A stretch of DNA of 64,000 nt from Calonectria ilicicola. Lineage: Eukaryota; Ascomycota; Sordariomycetes; Hypocreales; Nectriaceae. The position numbers and the translations under genes were made by a program. Below the pieces are notes generated by a model that saw nothing but the letters and a program-made list of their open reading frames with translations, did not search any database and was not told where the DNA came from. This document shows, one piece after another, positions 1 through 11,195 of the stretch (position 1 is the stretch's first letter; each line of letters opens with the position of its first letter). The stretch lies in contig CP085829.1 in NCBI GenBank assembly GCA_020809705.1, forward strand, positions 4,154,001-4,218,000, read 5' to 3'.

Positions 1-3000
1 GGGGGACGTATTCGAGTGAAACCAGGGAACAAGGTTGTTGGATGTGCCGAGTAGGACTGAGTACACGCTATGTCTGGTACGCAGTCGAGTGGTTTGGTTG
101 TGTGTATAGGTCAAGTACCTCGATGGATGTGTGTTGGAGGCTGGCTGAATGATGAAGAAAGAAAGAGGAAGAGAAAATCGGGAGCAGGTGGTGGGTGGGC
201 AGATGATCAAAAAAAGAAAAAGAAAAAGAGGCAAAGGTCTCGGCAGAGTCAGAGAGGGTTAGATAATAGAACGAATTTGATATAATGGATGGGAGTGTCC
301 GGATGACGGCGACTGCTGGATGATGGAGGGGTGCAAGAGGCGGCTGATGACGTTTTCGCGACAGGATGGGCCCCGCTTCCCGCAAGCTTTAGGGCCAGGA
401 AGATTGGCAGTGTGACTGCGCAACCGGGGTTCTCCCAGCGCTGCTCGAGGGCGCTGTCAGCGAGCTTGCCAGATCTACCCACTGAGCTCCTGTGCTGCGG
501 TGGGGATGCGCTGGCTGTCGGCTGACCTGGGGCCTGTGATAGGATGTCCACGAGAGGCGGCTTCGCGGTGACGGGATGTGAGACAGTGCAGTGCAGGCGG
601 CGAACGCTCAGCGATGCAGAGGAATGACGAGCAGGCGCCCCAGCGTCGAGTTTGGCAGCCGTTGCAACGTCCTGTCAAGGCCGGACCCCTTCCTGGCCTT
701 GCTCAGCCTTTATTATATTAATAGTAGAGCCCAATGGCACCGTGGTAGCAGAGGCACACACAATGGTTGGGTTGAAACGCAGATGCACGCCCGTAAATGA
801 AAGTTCTTTTTTTTTCTTTCCCCTGCTCTTCTCCCTTTTTTAGTTCGGGGTTGAATCCAGGTACTTTTTCGGTACTGCAACTGTACCATCCTCATTCGAC
901 GCCCAAGCCAAGGCCAAGTGGGGGATGCGACCAAAAGCCGGATTTCAGTCGCTGTCCAGGATGTGGCCTTGAGGCCTTGAGGCCTTGCGGCTTGGAAGAC
1001 CCGGGACCGGGGCGGAGCGGAGGCACCTCAAGCATGCAGGCACCGGTGGGAATGTTATACACTTGATGCTATGAGATAGATCCTTTTACTTGATCCGAGG
1101 GTTTCTGGAGTGCCAACTCGTCCCTCTTGATATAATTCCAGAATAATTGAGAAGTGACTGTGGGAAAAGTCGATGACGTAATCCATTTGCTTCCCTCAGC
1201 CCTCCCTGCACAACTCTCAACCCTACTCAAGCGACCAATCACTAACAAGATTCATCACCCTCCTAGTTCTGGGCATTGCCCCCACCTTCCTCACACCTTG
1301 TTGCAACCAAGCCAGATTTGCGACAGGGCAATCCCTTGAAAGCCCATCGACACCTCATCGAGCCTTAAGCCACCACCCTCGTTGTTTGCTTTGCCATGAT
1401 GGTTTTAACCCCCTGCTTGCCGGTCCGCGTGCACTGGCGCAGTGTTCTCCTTTGGCCTGCATCCCAATTCCAACTCTAGTCCCATTAACCATCATGACCT
1501 TCAGCTCCAGACCGGCTCACCACGGCCCAATTGGCGCCTCTCAGGCCGCCATGTAGCTGCTTTTCAATTGCTTTCTTGTTCTCGAAACGCCACCATGTGG
1601 TGCTGATTTTCTTCTGCCTGTTTCATTCCTCCTCGTTGGGCCTCAGTGAGCTAGCCGCCGCTCGGCATGCCAGATAAAGAAAGTACCCTGTCGAGTTAAC
1701 AAGATGCCGATTGCTTACTCCAATCCCCTTTTGCACCGTGCCTAGTCTCCTGCACGACAGATCCCGTTTAATTCTGGAACATGCACCGCGTCTTTGTCCA
1801 ACGTAGCGGGGCCCCGACCTGTGTCGAGCATGCGAGAGCTCTTTGAGGCCAGAGCTCTTCCCGCAGGCACACCAACAATGGTTTAGATCGTCAGTCCCCT
1901 AAACAGTAGTGCGCCATGGCAGCAGCGCACGGCACATGTCACAAACCTCGATGGCAACTCTCAGATACAACGAGTACGACGCAAAAAGAGGCTAATTGAT
2001 TAAGCCGGTATTCTATCGCTTGTATTTGTATCTGCCTCTGCAACCCTTCTTCTTCTTCTTCTTCTTTTTCTTTTTCTTTTTCTCGCTTTTTGCTTCTTCG
2101 CAATTCCATCCATGTCGATTAAAGTGTGTCATGGTTTCTGCCACCCACCCTCTCTGGACCCTGGTCGTAGGAACTCCATCTGTGCGATGACGTCGGGCAT
2201 TCAGACGCCGCATCTGGTTGGCACCCGACCCCCGTCGGCTTGATGGCCGACCATCCAATAATGGCATTCTTGAGCTACCATTCTGGTACGTCCATCTCCT
2301 CCCCAAGCAAAGATCTCCAGGTCCTCTGTACGATCCCCCGGGTGATCGTCGTGATTCGTGTCAGTGTCGGTCGGCCCCGGTTGGGCAACTTTGCATTACA
2401 CCTGATCTTGAGACGGTTCCAGCCGTCAACATTTGGTTCTCCTGTCGTTCCAGGCCCTCGGAGCTGTCACGCTACCATGGCTATGGCTATGCAACCGCAG
2501 CATAGACGGCCAACCATGCAAACAGCCACCCCGCCCCAGTTCTTGCCCAGAACTGGTCAATGCCAAGTCCGCAAACCTGCCGTGCTCCCGCCCCTCTTCA
2601 TTCCCCTCTTCATTTATTCTGGTGTGTGGGATAAGGGATGTTAGCTCCGACCCATAGGCACCCAGGGAGCAGATTTTGTCTTTTCAACACACCACGGTAC
2701 AAATACGGAGGGTATCACAGGCAAGTGATAGAATAAGAGGATAATAAATCAAGAAGAAAAAAATAACTTTTTTCTTTCTAGGTAAAAAGTGTTAAATTTT
2801 GACGTGTTTTTTTATTATGGTTTACATCACTATTACACTGAGATGACCCAGTAGAATCAGGCAACGTGTGTTCGCTCCCAACCCAGCTAGTTCTCCCGTC
2901 GGACTTCACGAGCCATCTCCCCCGCCAGGTCTGCCTGGCCTCTTCGAGGTGGAGTTCACCGAGTTTCCCATTTCCTTGCCCACTTCAATGTGTCCTGCTC

Positions 3001-3381
3001 TCTATGGCCTAGCCCCAATGTACACTTTCGGATCATGCTACTGCAATCGGCCAGCGAGGTTGAAATCGTTGACATCCAACCAGTTTGCCGCCAAGACTCC
3101 TCCCTCTCCCCGCACCTCGGGGGCGATTGCGCAACGCACAGGACAATTCACCGTGGAGCATGCACGTTCCAAGTAGTTTGATACAGTTTTCTTTGTATGG
3201 TTCATATTCCAATTCATTAACCAATGGGGTTGTTTAAACCCGAGATCGGACCGCAGTTACTGCCTTCCCTTGTTCCATAAAAAGGGAAATACCCATTAAA
3301 CGCCGCCGTGATTTTCCGCCCCTAGTCTATTCACATGTGTCCCATCATAAATATACAACACTCCCCCCTCCTCCTTTCGGT
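1..3381. other. intergenic stretch, no supported gene
   Basis: No reading frame here looks like a protein: the open frames are short, overlap on both strands and read as low-complexity Ser/Pro/Arg. The stretch contains a CTT/TTTTTC pyrimidine tract around 2049-2083 and an AT-rich patch around 2750-2830. It may be the far upstream or downstream flank of a gene beyond the left edge. I see no RNA gene in it. Confidence 0.6.
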
Positions 3382-4494
3382 TTAACATCCAAGGTTGATG
3401 GCGTTGGCAAACATGGCGTACGTGTCAGCGTGGTTGAGGTTCTGTGCCGCAGTCAAGCTGCGCACGAATTCGTAGCCGTAGCCACCGTAGTCCAGGGTGC
3501 CCTTGACCTGGCTCAGGTGTGTCGACTCGTGAAGTACAGTGGTGCCCTGCTCCTGGGCGTGGCAAGTCGATGTCGTGGCGGGCAGCGCGGTGAAGAAGAG
3601 GTCGCAGTACGACATGTAGTTGAGGCCGGGGACGGTGTAGGCGAGGACTCCGTCGCTGCAGGCACCGTAGACGTCGCCGCAGTAAAACTTGGCGTCGCCG
3701 GAGGTTGTCGACCTGACCTCGGATGCGACCTTTCCATAGACGCCGGCGACGGTGTTTCGTGTGGCGGTAGTTGATGACTTGAAATACTCAGTCATCTTGT
3801 CGGCGGAGCCAGTTAGGGCCGCGGTTTGGGCGGCCTCGGCAAGGCTGCAGGCGCGCTGAAGCGCAGCCTGGGTCGAAGATAGTCGCTGGCCGGAACAGTC
3901 GCTCTGCACAATGCTGCGCTTCTGGAAAGCGGTTCGGACCTTGTAGGCCTGGGGGCCGTCCACGTCGGCCTCTAGTAGGTTGGATTCGTAGGGAACGGAG
4001 CCAATGAGAGTTGTCGAGTTCTCAGCGGCGTAGGACAGGGCGCCGGATGTCGAAATGTCGAACCTGCCACCAATGGAAAGATCGTGAAGTTCGGCCACAT
4101 CGAATTCGACTATAATAGATTGTCCAGCGGGGATGTGCTGGAAAGATTTTTCGGTAAGATATCCGGTGTGGATGTCAACTCGCACACCTTCAAAAGGAAC
4201 TGTCATGTCTATTTCACATACTTGTCAGCCAAACTGCGTCGCATAGTTTAGTAGGGTTTGCGCAAAGAACATACTGCCAGAATAGACTTGAGCCTTCTCA
4301 ACAGCGGCGGTATCGAGAAAGGTGCCAGCCTTTAGAACCTTGAGGTTTTCTTGCCCATTGTTGGTGACAACGGCCTTAACCTTTGAGTTGCCCTCCAGCT
4401 CGAGATCTACACTGAGTCCGTACGCCCAACGCTTCTCCACCAGTGGAGCGGCCGCGGCCAGAGTGGTGAGAGCGAGACCCGCGAGCAACTTCAT
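3382..4494 (-). CDS. deuterolysin (neutral protease 2), secreted M35 aspzincin metalloprotease
   Basis: Secreted zinc endopeptidase, made as a preproprotein. Two exons: 4275-4494 and 3382-4208. The 66-bp intron (4209-4274) has a GTATGT donor, a GCTGAC branch point and a TAG acceptor. Splicing gives 348 residues. I chose the ATG at 4494 because it opens a clean signal peptide (MKLLAGLALTTLAAAA) followed by a pro-domain. A Lys-Arg site at about 170-171 would release a mature enzyme of 177 residues, the usual deuterolysin length. The active site is HESTH at about 300-304, with GTLDYGGYGY at about 310-319 carrying the third zinc ligand Asp of the aspzincin family. Six Cys lie in the mature part. 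The family acts outside the cell on basic or proline-rich proteins. The nearest gene, 2.8 kb upstream, encodes a protein like this one's pro-domain. The family call is firm; substrate is not visible. Confidence 0.95.
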
Positions 4495-7324
4495 GATGAA
4501 CAACAGCAAAAAACTAAAAAAGGAGCGACTTGGTTCAAGGGAAGGGAACGACGATGCAAGAGCAAAAATGCACAACGAAAAGGAACGTCGAAAACTGAAA
4601 CGAGGGACACGAGAAGTACTGGCGATCTTGAAGCACAGGCGGTGTCAAACATACTTATACACGGCGAGAGAGGAACGGGTGCAGTGGGGAGGGGGGGAGG
4701 GCGGACTGGGCTAATACAACCCACTAAACCACCCACGTCCTCATGACGATAGCTGGGTGCAGGGACAATTCCATGTTGAGCTCGGAAGGCCGTCACCTTC
4801 GAGCATGTGCCTGTCACGCACAGGCTTGGCGTTCCCCAGAGCCTGTGTGGTTTGAGCGGCCCTGTAATCTCCCCTCTGTCGGGACAAGATAGAAAAATGC
4901 CAGGTTGACGTGTGGCGAATCCCACCGGTGCGATTGCTTGAGCCTGCGCCAGGGGCTGTTCTAGCTCACACCGAAGACGTCGTAGAGCGAGTCGCGGGCG
5001 GCGGGCTGGTGTCATGCAACTCTTCGTCTGGACTCCAAACTTGAGACGGCTGGTGTAGCAGCTTTGCCTGGGGTCCATGTGGCTGGGCTGGTTAATGCGC
5101 CACCACCCCAGAGAGAGAGGAGGAGCTGGGCTAGCATAGGGGGGAAGGGAATCCCTTCGTGAGCTGCGCAATACGTACTGCGCGGGCGGGAGGAAGGATT
5201 GTGCCTGCTGAGCGAATCGCTTCATTTCTTTCCAAAGTAATGGGTGATTCGCGTAGTATTTTCCCCTGCAACCACATGTGTTCCCTCGGATGGCTGGTGG
5301 ATGCGTGTAGATTGCACCGTGTACCGTCTATAGTGCTCGGACTTGGTCCGTCCCTGTTAATGGGCTGCGCCACCCCAGCGGTGGTCTCTCTCTCATTAAA
5401 CAATGTGACCAAAAATGGATGTGCCATCCAGCGCAGCACTGGAGGAATGCAACCTTTATTTTTGCAGAGAGGCGCAGGGCTAGCGTTACAGAAAATAACG
5501 CTGTTTCTCTCACAGGGACAGGTGAGCTGACCGAGGCGGGAGGGAAACAATGTAAGCTCAGCGATATGGTAGTGGGGGATGAATGGGCTCTCAGCATCCC
5601 CACACTGCATCGGACGGAGGGGGGCACAACGGAACTACAACCGAAGCTGAAGAGCGATAAGCTACTCTTTCAATAAGCGACGTTTTGGACTTACAAGATT
5701 GCTCACAGACGATGCAACTATACGCTGATCACCGGCTTTCTTGTCTCCATCCTGGGCTGGCTAAAGTAAAGAGCTGGCTGGATTTACACGGCGATCACAC
5801 TCGGTAACTAAACCTTAACAATGGAGCAAACTGCGGGGCAGCTTCAACGGTTGGCACGTTTCAGGCACCACCGCTCCCACCGACATCAGCTACACGGACC
5901 AAACCGTTTGATCTCAACACCACAATGCCATTGTATATTGCCCTCGAGGGGTCTTGTGTCTCGATGAGAGGGGCAGCTTTCTTTTTTCTCTTGGCTTGCC
6001 ATCTCATCGAATCTCGGATCGGTGTTTGTATTTTTTTTTTCTTTTTCCTCTCCCCGATCATGCGGAGAGCCAGGTCCCTAATCTTAACGAAACACGAAAA
6101 ATGTAGGTTGCCGTTGCCTTCGGAGCGGGCCACTCCAACCTACGGGATCAAGGCTCCGCTCGGAGGGAAAGAATCAAGAATAGCTCTAGAGGCAAGGCCG
6201 GCAAATGCTCCTGTGGGGGGCAATGGTGACATCCAGGGAAGGATTTTGAACCACGGTCTTCGTGTAAGCCGCACACATCGGAGGATTATCATCCAGGGTG
6301 ACGGACCAGGCCTACCCGAAACCCCCTGCAAGGCCCTCTGGGGAATGTTTCAGCCCCTGCAGCCTTGCCGTAGAACAATGTTGCAGCGGCCTCGTTCACG
6401 ATTTGAGATTTCGGTCGCGGCAATGCATTCAGCTCGTCTTATCGCCGTTAGCTGTGCCTGGAACGCAGTTCCAACCCTAGCATCGACGGGGCCGGCTTAT
6501 TCCCTGTGTTGCAGGTTGGAGGGGGGCGGCGGCCCAGCACCATCAGCTAAACACAAAGAACTTGCCAAGACGTGTGGAATTCTCGGCGTCATGCAAGAAA
6601 CAACAAAACATCATGTAGTCCTTTAGAATGAGCCTCAAATCTCGCCTCGGGGCCATATTATTCGCTGTGTGGCTGGACTTAATTTCTCCGGGCGCGTACG
6701 TAAATGGCGAATATACTGTGCTGAAAAAACTCCGCTAAACCATGAACCATGGTAGCTGGCGCCCGCCTACGGTCCTCAGCTGTCATCCGAAGATGCGATT
6801 GCCTCGATTTAAGTCGTATTTTTAATCTATTCGAGAAGCGACCTCCCGATGTCACCCATGAATGCCGGGTACCTGAGCCAGGGGGGGAAGCCGACGAACC
6901 CAGCCAGGCCTTTGGGGAGAGGAGCTCGCGTTTCAGAAAGCGTTGACCCTAGTTCGTCCGCGTTTCTGATACATTGGCGCAGAAATGCCTGCCCACACAA
7001 CACGACAGAGAGGCGCCGCGTCAGGCGGTCGGCAGCTGTCTGAGCCAAAGTGGCTTTTAACGCCGTGGATATCAACTTCTCAATGCCTTTGTGGGATTTT
7101 TTTTCCAACTGCCGAGCCAAGCCCTTTGCTGCGAGTCTAGTCCTGATTGTTGGCTCCCTCCCGTAATCTCTCGGCTCTTGTTCGACAAGGCGAGGCCGAA
7201 ACGCATCCGCAGTCTCAAGGGATTGCTGGCACATGCACCGTTTTGCCACCGACGGCTCGCTGCCTTGGACAGGCAGCCAATCTACAGCAATCCAACGTAA
7301 TCAATCCCTCGACGTTTTGAACCA
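4495..7324. other. 2.8-kb intergenic region between divergent genes
   Basis: This region separates the deuterolysin gene (minus) from the pro-domain-like gene (plus), so it should hold both promoters. Open frames of up to 244 codons exist but read as Pro/Arg/His-rich noise, overlap each other and carry no recognisable motif. A T-tract lies at about 6029-6050. No RNA gene was recognised. Confidence 0.5.
4651..4660 (-). promoter_or_regulatory. possible TATA element of the deuterolysin gene
   Basis: On the minus strand this reads GTATAAGTAT, about 157 bp upstream of the deuterolysin ATG. The distance fits a core promoter with a 5' UTR of roughly 100-130 bp. Position and sequence are the only support. 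Confidence 0.3.
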
Positions 7325-7939
7325 ATGAGTTTGGTCCGCACCTCGTCGGCCGCGCGCCTCTTTGTCGGCCTCTTCATCACCGCAGCCATCTTCACCTACC
7401 TCATCAATTCGCTTCCTTCGTTTTCGCTAAGAATGACGGACGAGCCAGCGCCAAGCCCCATCGAGGGCATTACAGTCTCACTCAAACAAAAGAGCACGTC
7501 GCCGCCCACGATAATAATCAAGGTGACCAACGCAAATCCCTATCCAGTCACTTTCCTCTCGTATGGCTCCCCGCTGGACGGCTTGACCCTTCAGCTCGGC
7601 CTAATGACCATCACGCCGGATGGAGCCACCACGCCTCTCGAGATTCCCACACTCGAGGTGCAGAGGAAATGGCCACCAGATGTCAACTCATACATTACAT
7701 TTGCGCCCGGTGAGAGCCAGCAGCAAGATGTTGTTCTTCGAGAAACCATTATTTCGCCCGAGAGCGTAGGCTCCAAGGCAACGGTGCACCTGCAAGGAAA
7801 ATGGCAGGCCGTGTGGGGAAAAGCAAAGGAAGAAATTAGCGAGGAGTCGCTGAACAAGGCAGGACTGTCGGAGGATGCATTCTTTGGCGAGTTCTCGTCA
7901 AACGAGTTGGAGATTCTCATCACTTCTTGGAAGAGTTAA
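7325..7939 (+). CDS. membrane-anchored protein resembling a stand-alone deuterolysin pro-domain
   Basis: A 204-residue single-exon protein; the ATG at 7325 is the first in frame. Residues about 11-30 form one hydrophobic helix, a signal anchor or uncleaved signal peptide. Residues about 46-160 alternate like a beta-sandwich and follow the pro-region of M35 proteases: a start like GITVSL, then VTNANPYPVTFL, a short PLDG loop, a FAPGES turn (compare IPAGQS in the neighbouring deuterolysin) and a final strand ending in GKW. There is no HExxH motif and no protease domain. The C-terminal 40 residues are acidic. In deuterolysins the pro-domain helps folding and keeps the enzyme inactive, so a chaperone or inhibitor role is possible, but that is inference. 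The resemblance is by eye and has not been tested by alignment. Confidence 0.7.
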   Translation: MSLVRTSSAARLFVGLFITAAIFTYLINSLPSFSLRMTDEPAPSPIEGITVSLKQKSTSPPTIIIKVTNANPYPVTFLSYGSPLDGLTLQLGLMTITPDGATTPLEIPTLEVQRKWPPDVNSYITFAPGESQQQDVVLRETIISPESVGSKATVHLQGKWQAVWGKAKEEISEESLNKAGLSEDAFFGEFSSNELEILITSWKS

Positions 7940-8255
7940 AATGGCGAAAAATTATGATGCATGATAGCGAAGCGTGTATTCCAATTTAAAATAAACAGCC
8001 AAGGGGTTTCGTCGGTTCCGGAAGTGATTCATGTAACGCGCTTCCATCCCTCGGAGTGCTCCAAGAATTGAACCTGGTTGGACGCCATACGATTCACACC
8101 TCAGAGTTTTTCGGAACCAATGCATCAAAAATTCGGTATTGGGCATTATGCTATGGAAGATCTGACCCAGTACATAAGCACGTATCCCCACGGATCCATT
8201 TCCAGCGGTGCTTGACTTTGGCAGCAGCTTTAATGAATTCACCGATCACTGTTGT
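7940..8255. other. short spacer between convergent genes
   Basis: These 316 bp separate the 3' ends of two convergent genes. I see AT-rich 3'-UTR-like sequence just after the first stop and nothing else of note. Confidence 0.5.
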
Positions 8256-8960
8256 TTATATGTTTTCTCCGTCAAGAGCCCTGCAACCATTAAGAGGCTC
8301 CATCTGAGAACAAATAAGAGCAACCGCACAAATACAACAGAAGAAGTAATACAATATATAAATCAATGGAAGATATATATCCGGAGGGAAGGGATTCGGG
8401 CTAATGCCCATCTCAATTCGAACCAATTGGAAAGCGGCCAGGATGGCCATGGAGATTCCTATTTTTATCGCCCAATTCAGGGCCGGTTCAGAGAAGTTCA
8501 AATTTAATCCCACAAGGTTGATTCCAATAAGAAAAAAAGTAATGGCGGTGATGAAGGCTCTGATATTTCCCGATTCATTGTTCTTGTTTTGGTCCATCAG
8601 GCGATGCTGCTGCTGCTTCTGGAGCTCTGGCATCATCTGCCGCGTTGACCCGTACTGCCTCGGGTGGTCATGATCATCGGTATCACTGGAAGAGCTCGAA
8701 TAATCAGATGTAGAGGTTGAATCAGCATAGCTGAAATAGCCCGAATCCTCGGACTCAGAGGTTGAATCGGTACCACTGAAATAGCCTGAATCCCTGGACG
8801 AAGAGGTCGAGTCGGTATCGCTGAAATAGCCCGAATCCTCGGATGTAGAGGTTGAGTCGGCACCGCTGAAATAGCCTGAATCATCAGATGCGCGGGCTGA
8901 CTCTGCATCACTGAAATTCTCGAAGTTGTTCTGAAGCGGAAATTGAGAATATTCAGTCAT
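8256..8960 (-). CDS. three-helix membrane protein with four tandem DSGYFS repeats
   Basis: A 234-residue protein read from the first ATG, at 8960; upstream in-frame codons start only at TTG. Residues about 27-86 are four 15-residue tandem repeats with the core DSGYFS followed by Ser/Thr/Asp. A Ser/Asp-rich stretch and a Gln/His stretch follow. Three hydrophobic helices lie at about 134-152, 161-181 and 194-217, so the N-terminal half is a soluble, probably cytosolic tail on a small membrane domain. DSGxxS is the known phospho-degron pattern bound by beta-TrCP-type F-box proteins (FWD-1 in Neurospora); whether it works here is inference. I do not recognise the family. It converges with the pro-domain-like gene. 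A non-coding 5' exon may exist, because a TACAG acceptor-like site lies just upstream. Confidence 0.65.
   Translation of the reverse strand: MTEYSQFPLQNNFENFSDAESARASDDSGYFSGADSTSTSEDSGYFSDTDSTSSSRDSGYFSGTDSTSESEDSGYFSYADSTSTSDYSSSSSDTDDHDHPRQYGSTRQMMPELQKQQQHRLMDQNKNNESGNIRAFITAITFFLIGINLVGLNLNFSEPALNWAIKIGISMAILAAFQLVRIEMGISPNPFPPDIYLPLIYILYYFFCCICAVALICSQMEPLNGCRALDGENI
8703..8882 (-). repeat. four 45-bp in-frame tandem repeats
   Basis: Four adjacent 45-bp units encode the DSGYFS repeats of the membrane protein gene. Units differ mostly in the third and the last few codons while the DSGYFS codons are kept, so the motif appears to be maintained while the linker drifts. Confidence 0.85.
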
Positions 8961-9385
8961 GTTCGGATTGGATGGGGCCGGTCTGTACAATATCAGCTTT
9001 CCCAGCCGCTAACATGAGGACCTTGTCGAGTAATTTGCTCATAATGCTCTATTTGAGGATTAATTTGATCTTGGATGTAGATACTTACAGCTCTTTCCCC
9101 CTTGAGCCAGGTGTGAATGGGTGAGACGTTTTCTTTTGGATGTTGGATTCTGTGGTGGGATTTGTCAGAGTGCAGTATTGAGTACCAATGTGTGGCCTCG
9201 TTGAAGCTCAGGAAATCTTCATCTTGAAAAACTATAACCCAAGAAAAATTAAACCTTTTAGTTATCCGTGATCAATGGATATTTGGTACAACTCCTGTCA
9301 AATACGTGCATACAAAATTTTAAAAAGTTTGTTGTACATGCGACTACAATTTTATCTTGCCCCCTGGTCACAAGTATTTATCTAC
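8961..9385. other. AT-rich spacer
   Basis: The sequence is AT-rich with no convincing frame. It runs from the 5' side of the membrane protein gene into the helicase relic. I see nothing specific in it. Confidence 0.4.
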
Positions 9386-10093
9386 TCACTCTCTTCGGGC
9401 CCCAAGTTTCTTTAATCCTTTGGCTTCCTTCCTACACCCTGCAAATTCAAGTCTTATTCTTATCAAAATAAATAAAAAATAAATAATTTTATTTATAAAA
9501 TTAATGAAGCCGGAGCTGCGATCAAGAATCATCTGGGCCTCGTCAACAACAACGAGATCGATGAGCCTCTTCATGCGAAGGGTCTCAGAATAGGACTTCT
9601 AGGCCTCTTTGCCGAGATTCTCGGGCTGAACGATAATTACTGAAGGGCGGGTAGGAGGAGCAGAAGTCATCTCCGTCCATATGATAACATTAATACCATA
9701 TCTCCGGAGACGCTCCTTAGCATTATCAGCAAGCGCCTTGAGAGGGAGCACAGCGACAGTGGTTCCGCCGGGGTTCATAAGTGTGGCCAGCATCCATATT
9801 TCACTCTTGCTGCTATTGGTTGCGGCAACCGGGACTGTATTACCTGGTTGGGATGTAATGCATTCTAGAGTGTGGAGCTAGTGCGGTCGCAACGTCGCCC
9901 GCTCTACCCCTAGTATAGCAGCAAGCACTTTATGCGTCGGGGCGGTTTGGTTGAGGACGCGGCGTCGGCTCAGCTGGGAAGCAGTGCTGTCTGCTGCAGT
10001 AGAATAAGGTATGGTTAGGATTTTTGTGGTCCTTGGGGCAATGTCTACCTTGAGAAGTTGGTGCCATTCGGTGGTGGTTGTTTGGGTCATCAA
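9386..10093 (-). pseudogene. RecQ/telomere-linked-type helicase relic
   Basis: Read on the minus strand in a single frame, this stretch resembles the N-terminal part of the helicase core found in fungal RecQ-like and telomere-linked helicases. A degenerate Walker A region (NSSKS) is followed by VAVLPLKALADNAKERLRRYGI-like motif Ia sequence and then VVVDEAQMILD, a DEAH box with Gln in place of His. The frame carries TAG stops at 9878-9880 and 9599-9601. Right after the DEAQ box it runs into an AT-rich insertion (about 9451-9504), and the remaining helicase motifs are absent. It cannot make a helicase. Such genes are multicopy and often subtelomeric or transposon-linked in fungi, which fits the accessory character of the 9-16 kb stretch. 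Confidence 0.75.
9451..9504. repeat. AT-rich insertion, family member 1
   Basis: This insertion is built of AAATAAATAATTTTATTTAT-like sequence and interrupts the helicase relic. Very similar sequence lies at 10645-10701 and inside the MITE at about 15835-15885, so it is probably a small dispersed element or a fragment of one. Confidence 0.4.
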
Positions 10094-10644
10094 TCACGGT
10101 TAGCAGGAAGTTTCAATCTTGCGTAAGTGAGAGTGATAAAGTCTGATGATCAAAATTTATGGAAATTCTCCATAAAATGATGGTGTAGTGCTTCAAGATG
10201 AAGGAGGAGTTGACTTGCAGCTTCACATGTTCAATGTTGCTTACCTGGATGGTGACTGGGAGTGACTTTATTTCAACGTTTTCACGGCCCCGTAGGAATA
10301 GTAGGGGAACAGAAACTTTTAAATAAGGCTAGAAGTCTTGCCACCAAACATTCATCATTTCCACAAGATGTCCATGACTATTGACAATAACAACCATGAC
10401 AGCGATGAAAGTAGTACCATCACTGACGCGCTTTCCTCACTCCCATCCAAAAAAAAATATTGCTTCTAACTGGCCAACTCCTCTTGGGGCACGCAGAATT
10501 GTCCCGGGAGGTCCAGTGAAGATTACCGCGGTCCTAAATGATCTGAGCCGCGAACAGTCCAAATCCTTGACCAAATCTGCCTAGCATGGATTCGAACGTG
10601 ATCTGTGCGAGACGAAATGGACTTATCAATACCCTTTATCTAGC

Positions 10645-10701
10645 TTAAATAAGAATAAATAATTTTATTTATTTGTATAAAATTATTTATATAAAATCCA
10701 T
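10645..10701. repeat. AT-rich insertion, family member 2
   Basis: It shares the core AATAAATAATTTTATTTAT with the insertion at 9451-9504. It marks the left edge of the first mosaic repeat copy. No terminal inverted repeats or target duplication could be made out. Confidence 0.35.
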
Positions 10702-11195
10702 ACAGTTGCTTTCTTCCTGTAAGGAAAAGAAGAGCCCACAAGGTCACAGGACCTACGGGCACACCTCAAGATAGACTTTCAAATCCGTTAATGCAGTGCA
10801 TCCAACGATTAAGCTTTCCAAGATGTTCCGGAGATACCGTACAGCATCATCAAGGTTCGTAAAAGAGTTATCACTGAAAACGGCGGAGATGGCTTCACCT
10901 TGCTGGCTAAAACACCCAAGGATAAAAGACTGGACCGGCTCCCAAGCAGGAAGAAAAATTCCTTCCTCATCAACAGTCGCAACCATCAAGCCTGACACCG
11001 CTGGCAAGTCATGCCTCAGGACTGTCCAAGTCAAACCGCTCTGAACAAGCATCATGACGGACGCCTTCAGGTCTTCTCTTTTTACTTATACACAAGTCTA
11101 GTTATCCAGCAAGGTCAATACACCAAATAAGGCTTGCAGATACAAACCCATCTTTCCACATCTTTCTCAACCTCAACCGCCCCACCAACAAAAAA

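Noticed and set aside
6225..6310. Possible tRNA on the minus strand (GGTTCAAAATCC)
   Set aside because: The T-stem does not pair and no acceptor or anticodon arm could be formed.
5925..6626. 233-codon open frame on the plus strand
   Set aside because: It has no recognisable domain, and its middle is encoded by T-tracts. Overlapping opposite-strand frames suggest chance.
10570..10645. tRNA-like CGTTCGAATCC on the minus strand
   Set aside because: Acceptor ends do not pair and the D arm is missing; at best a SINE fragment.
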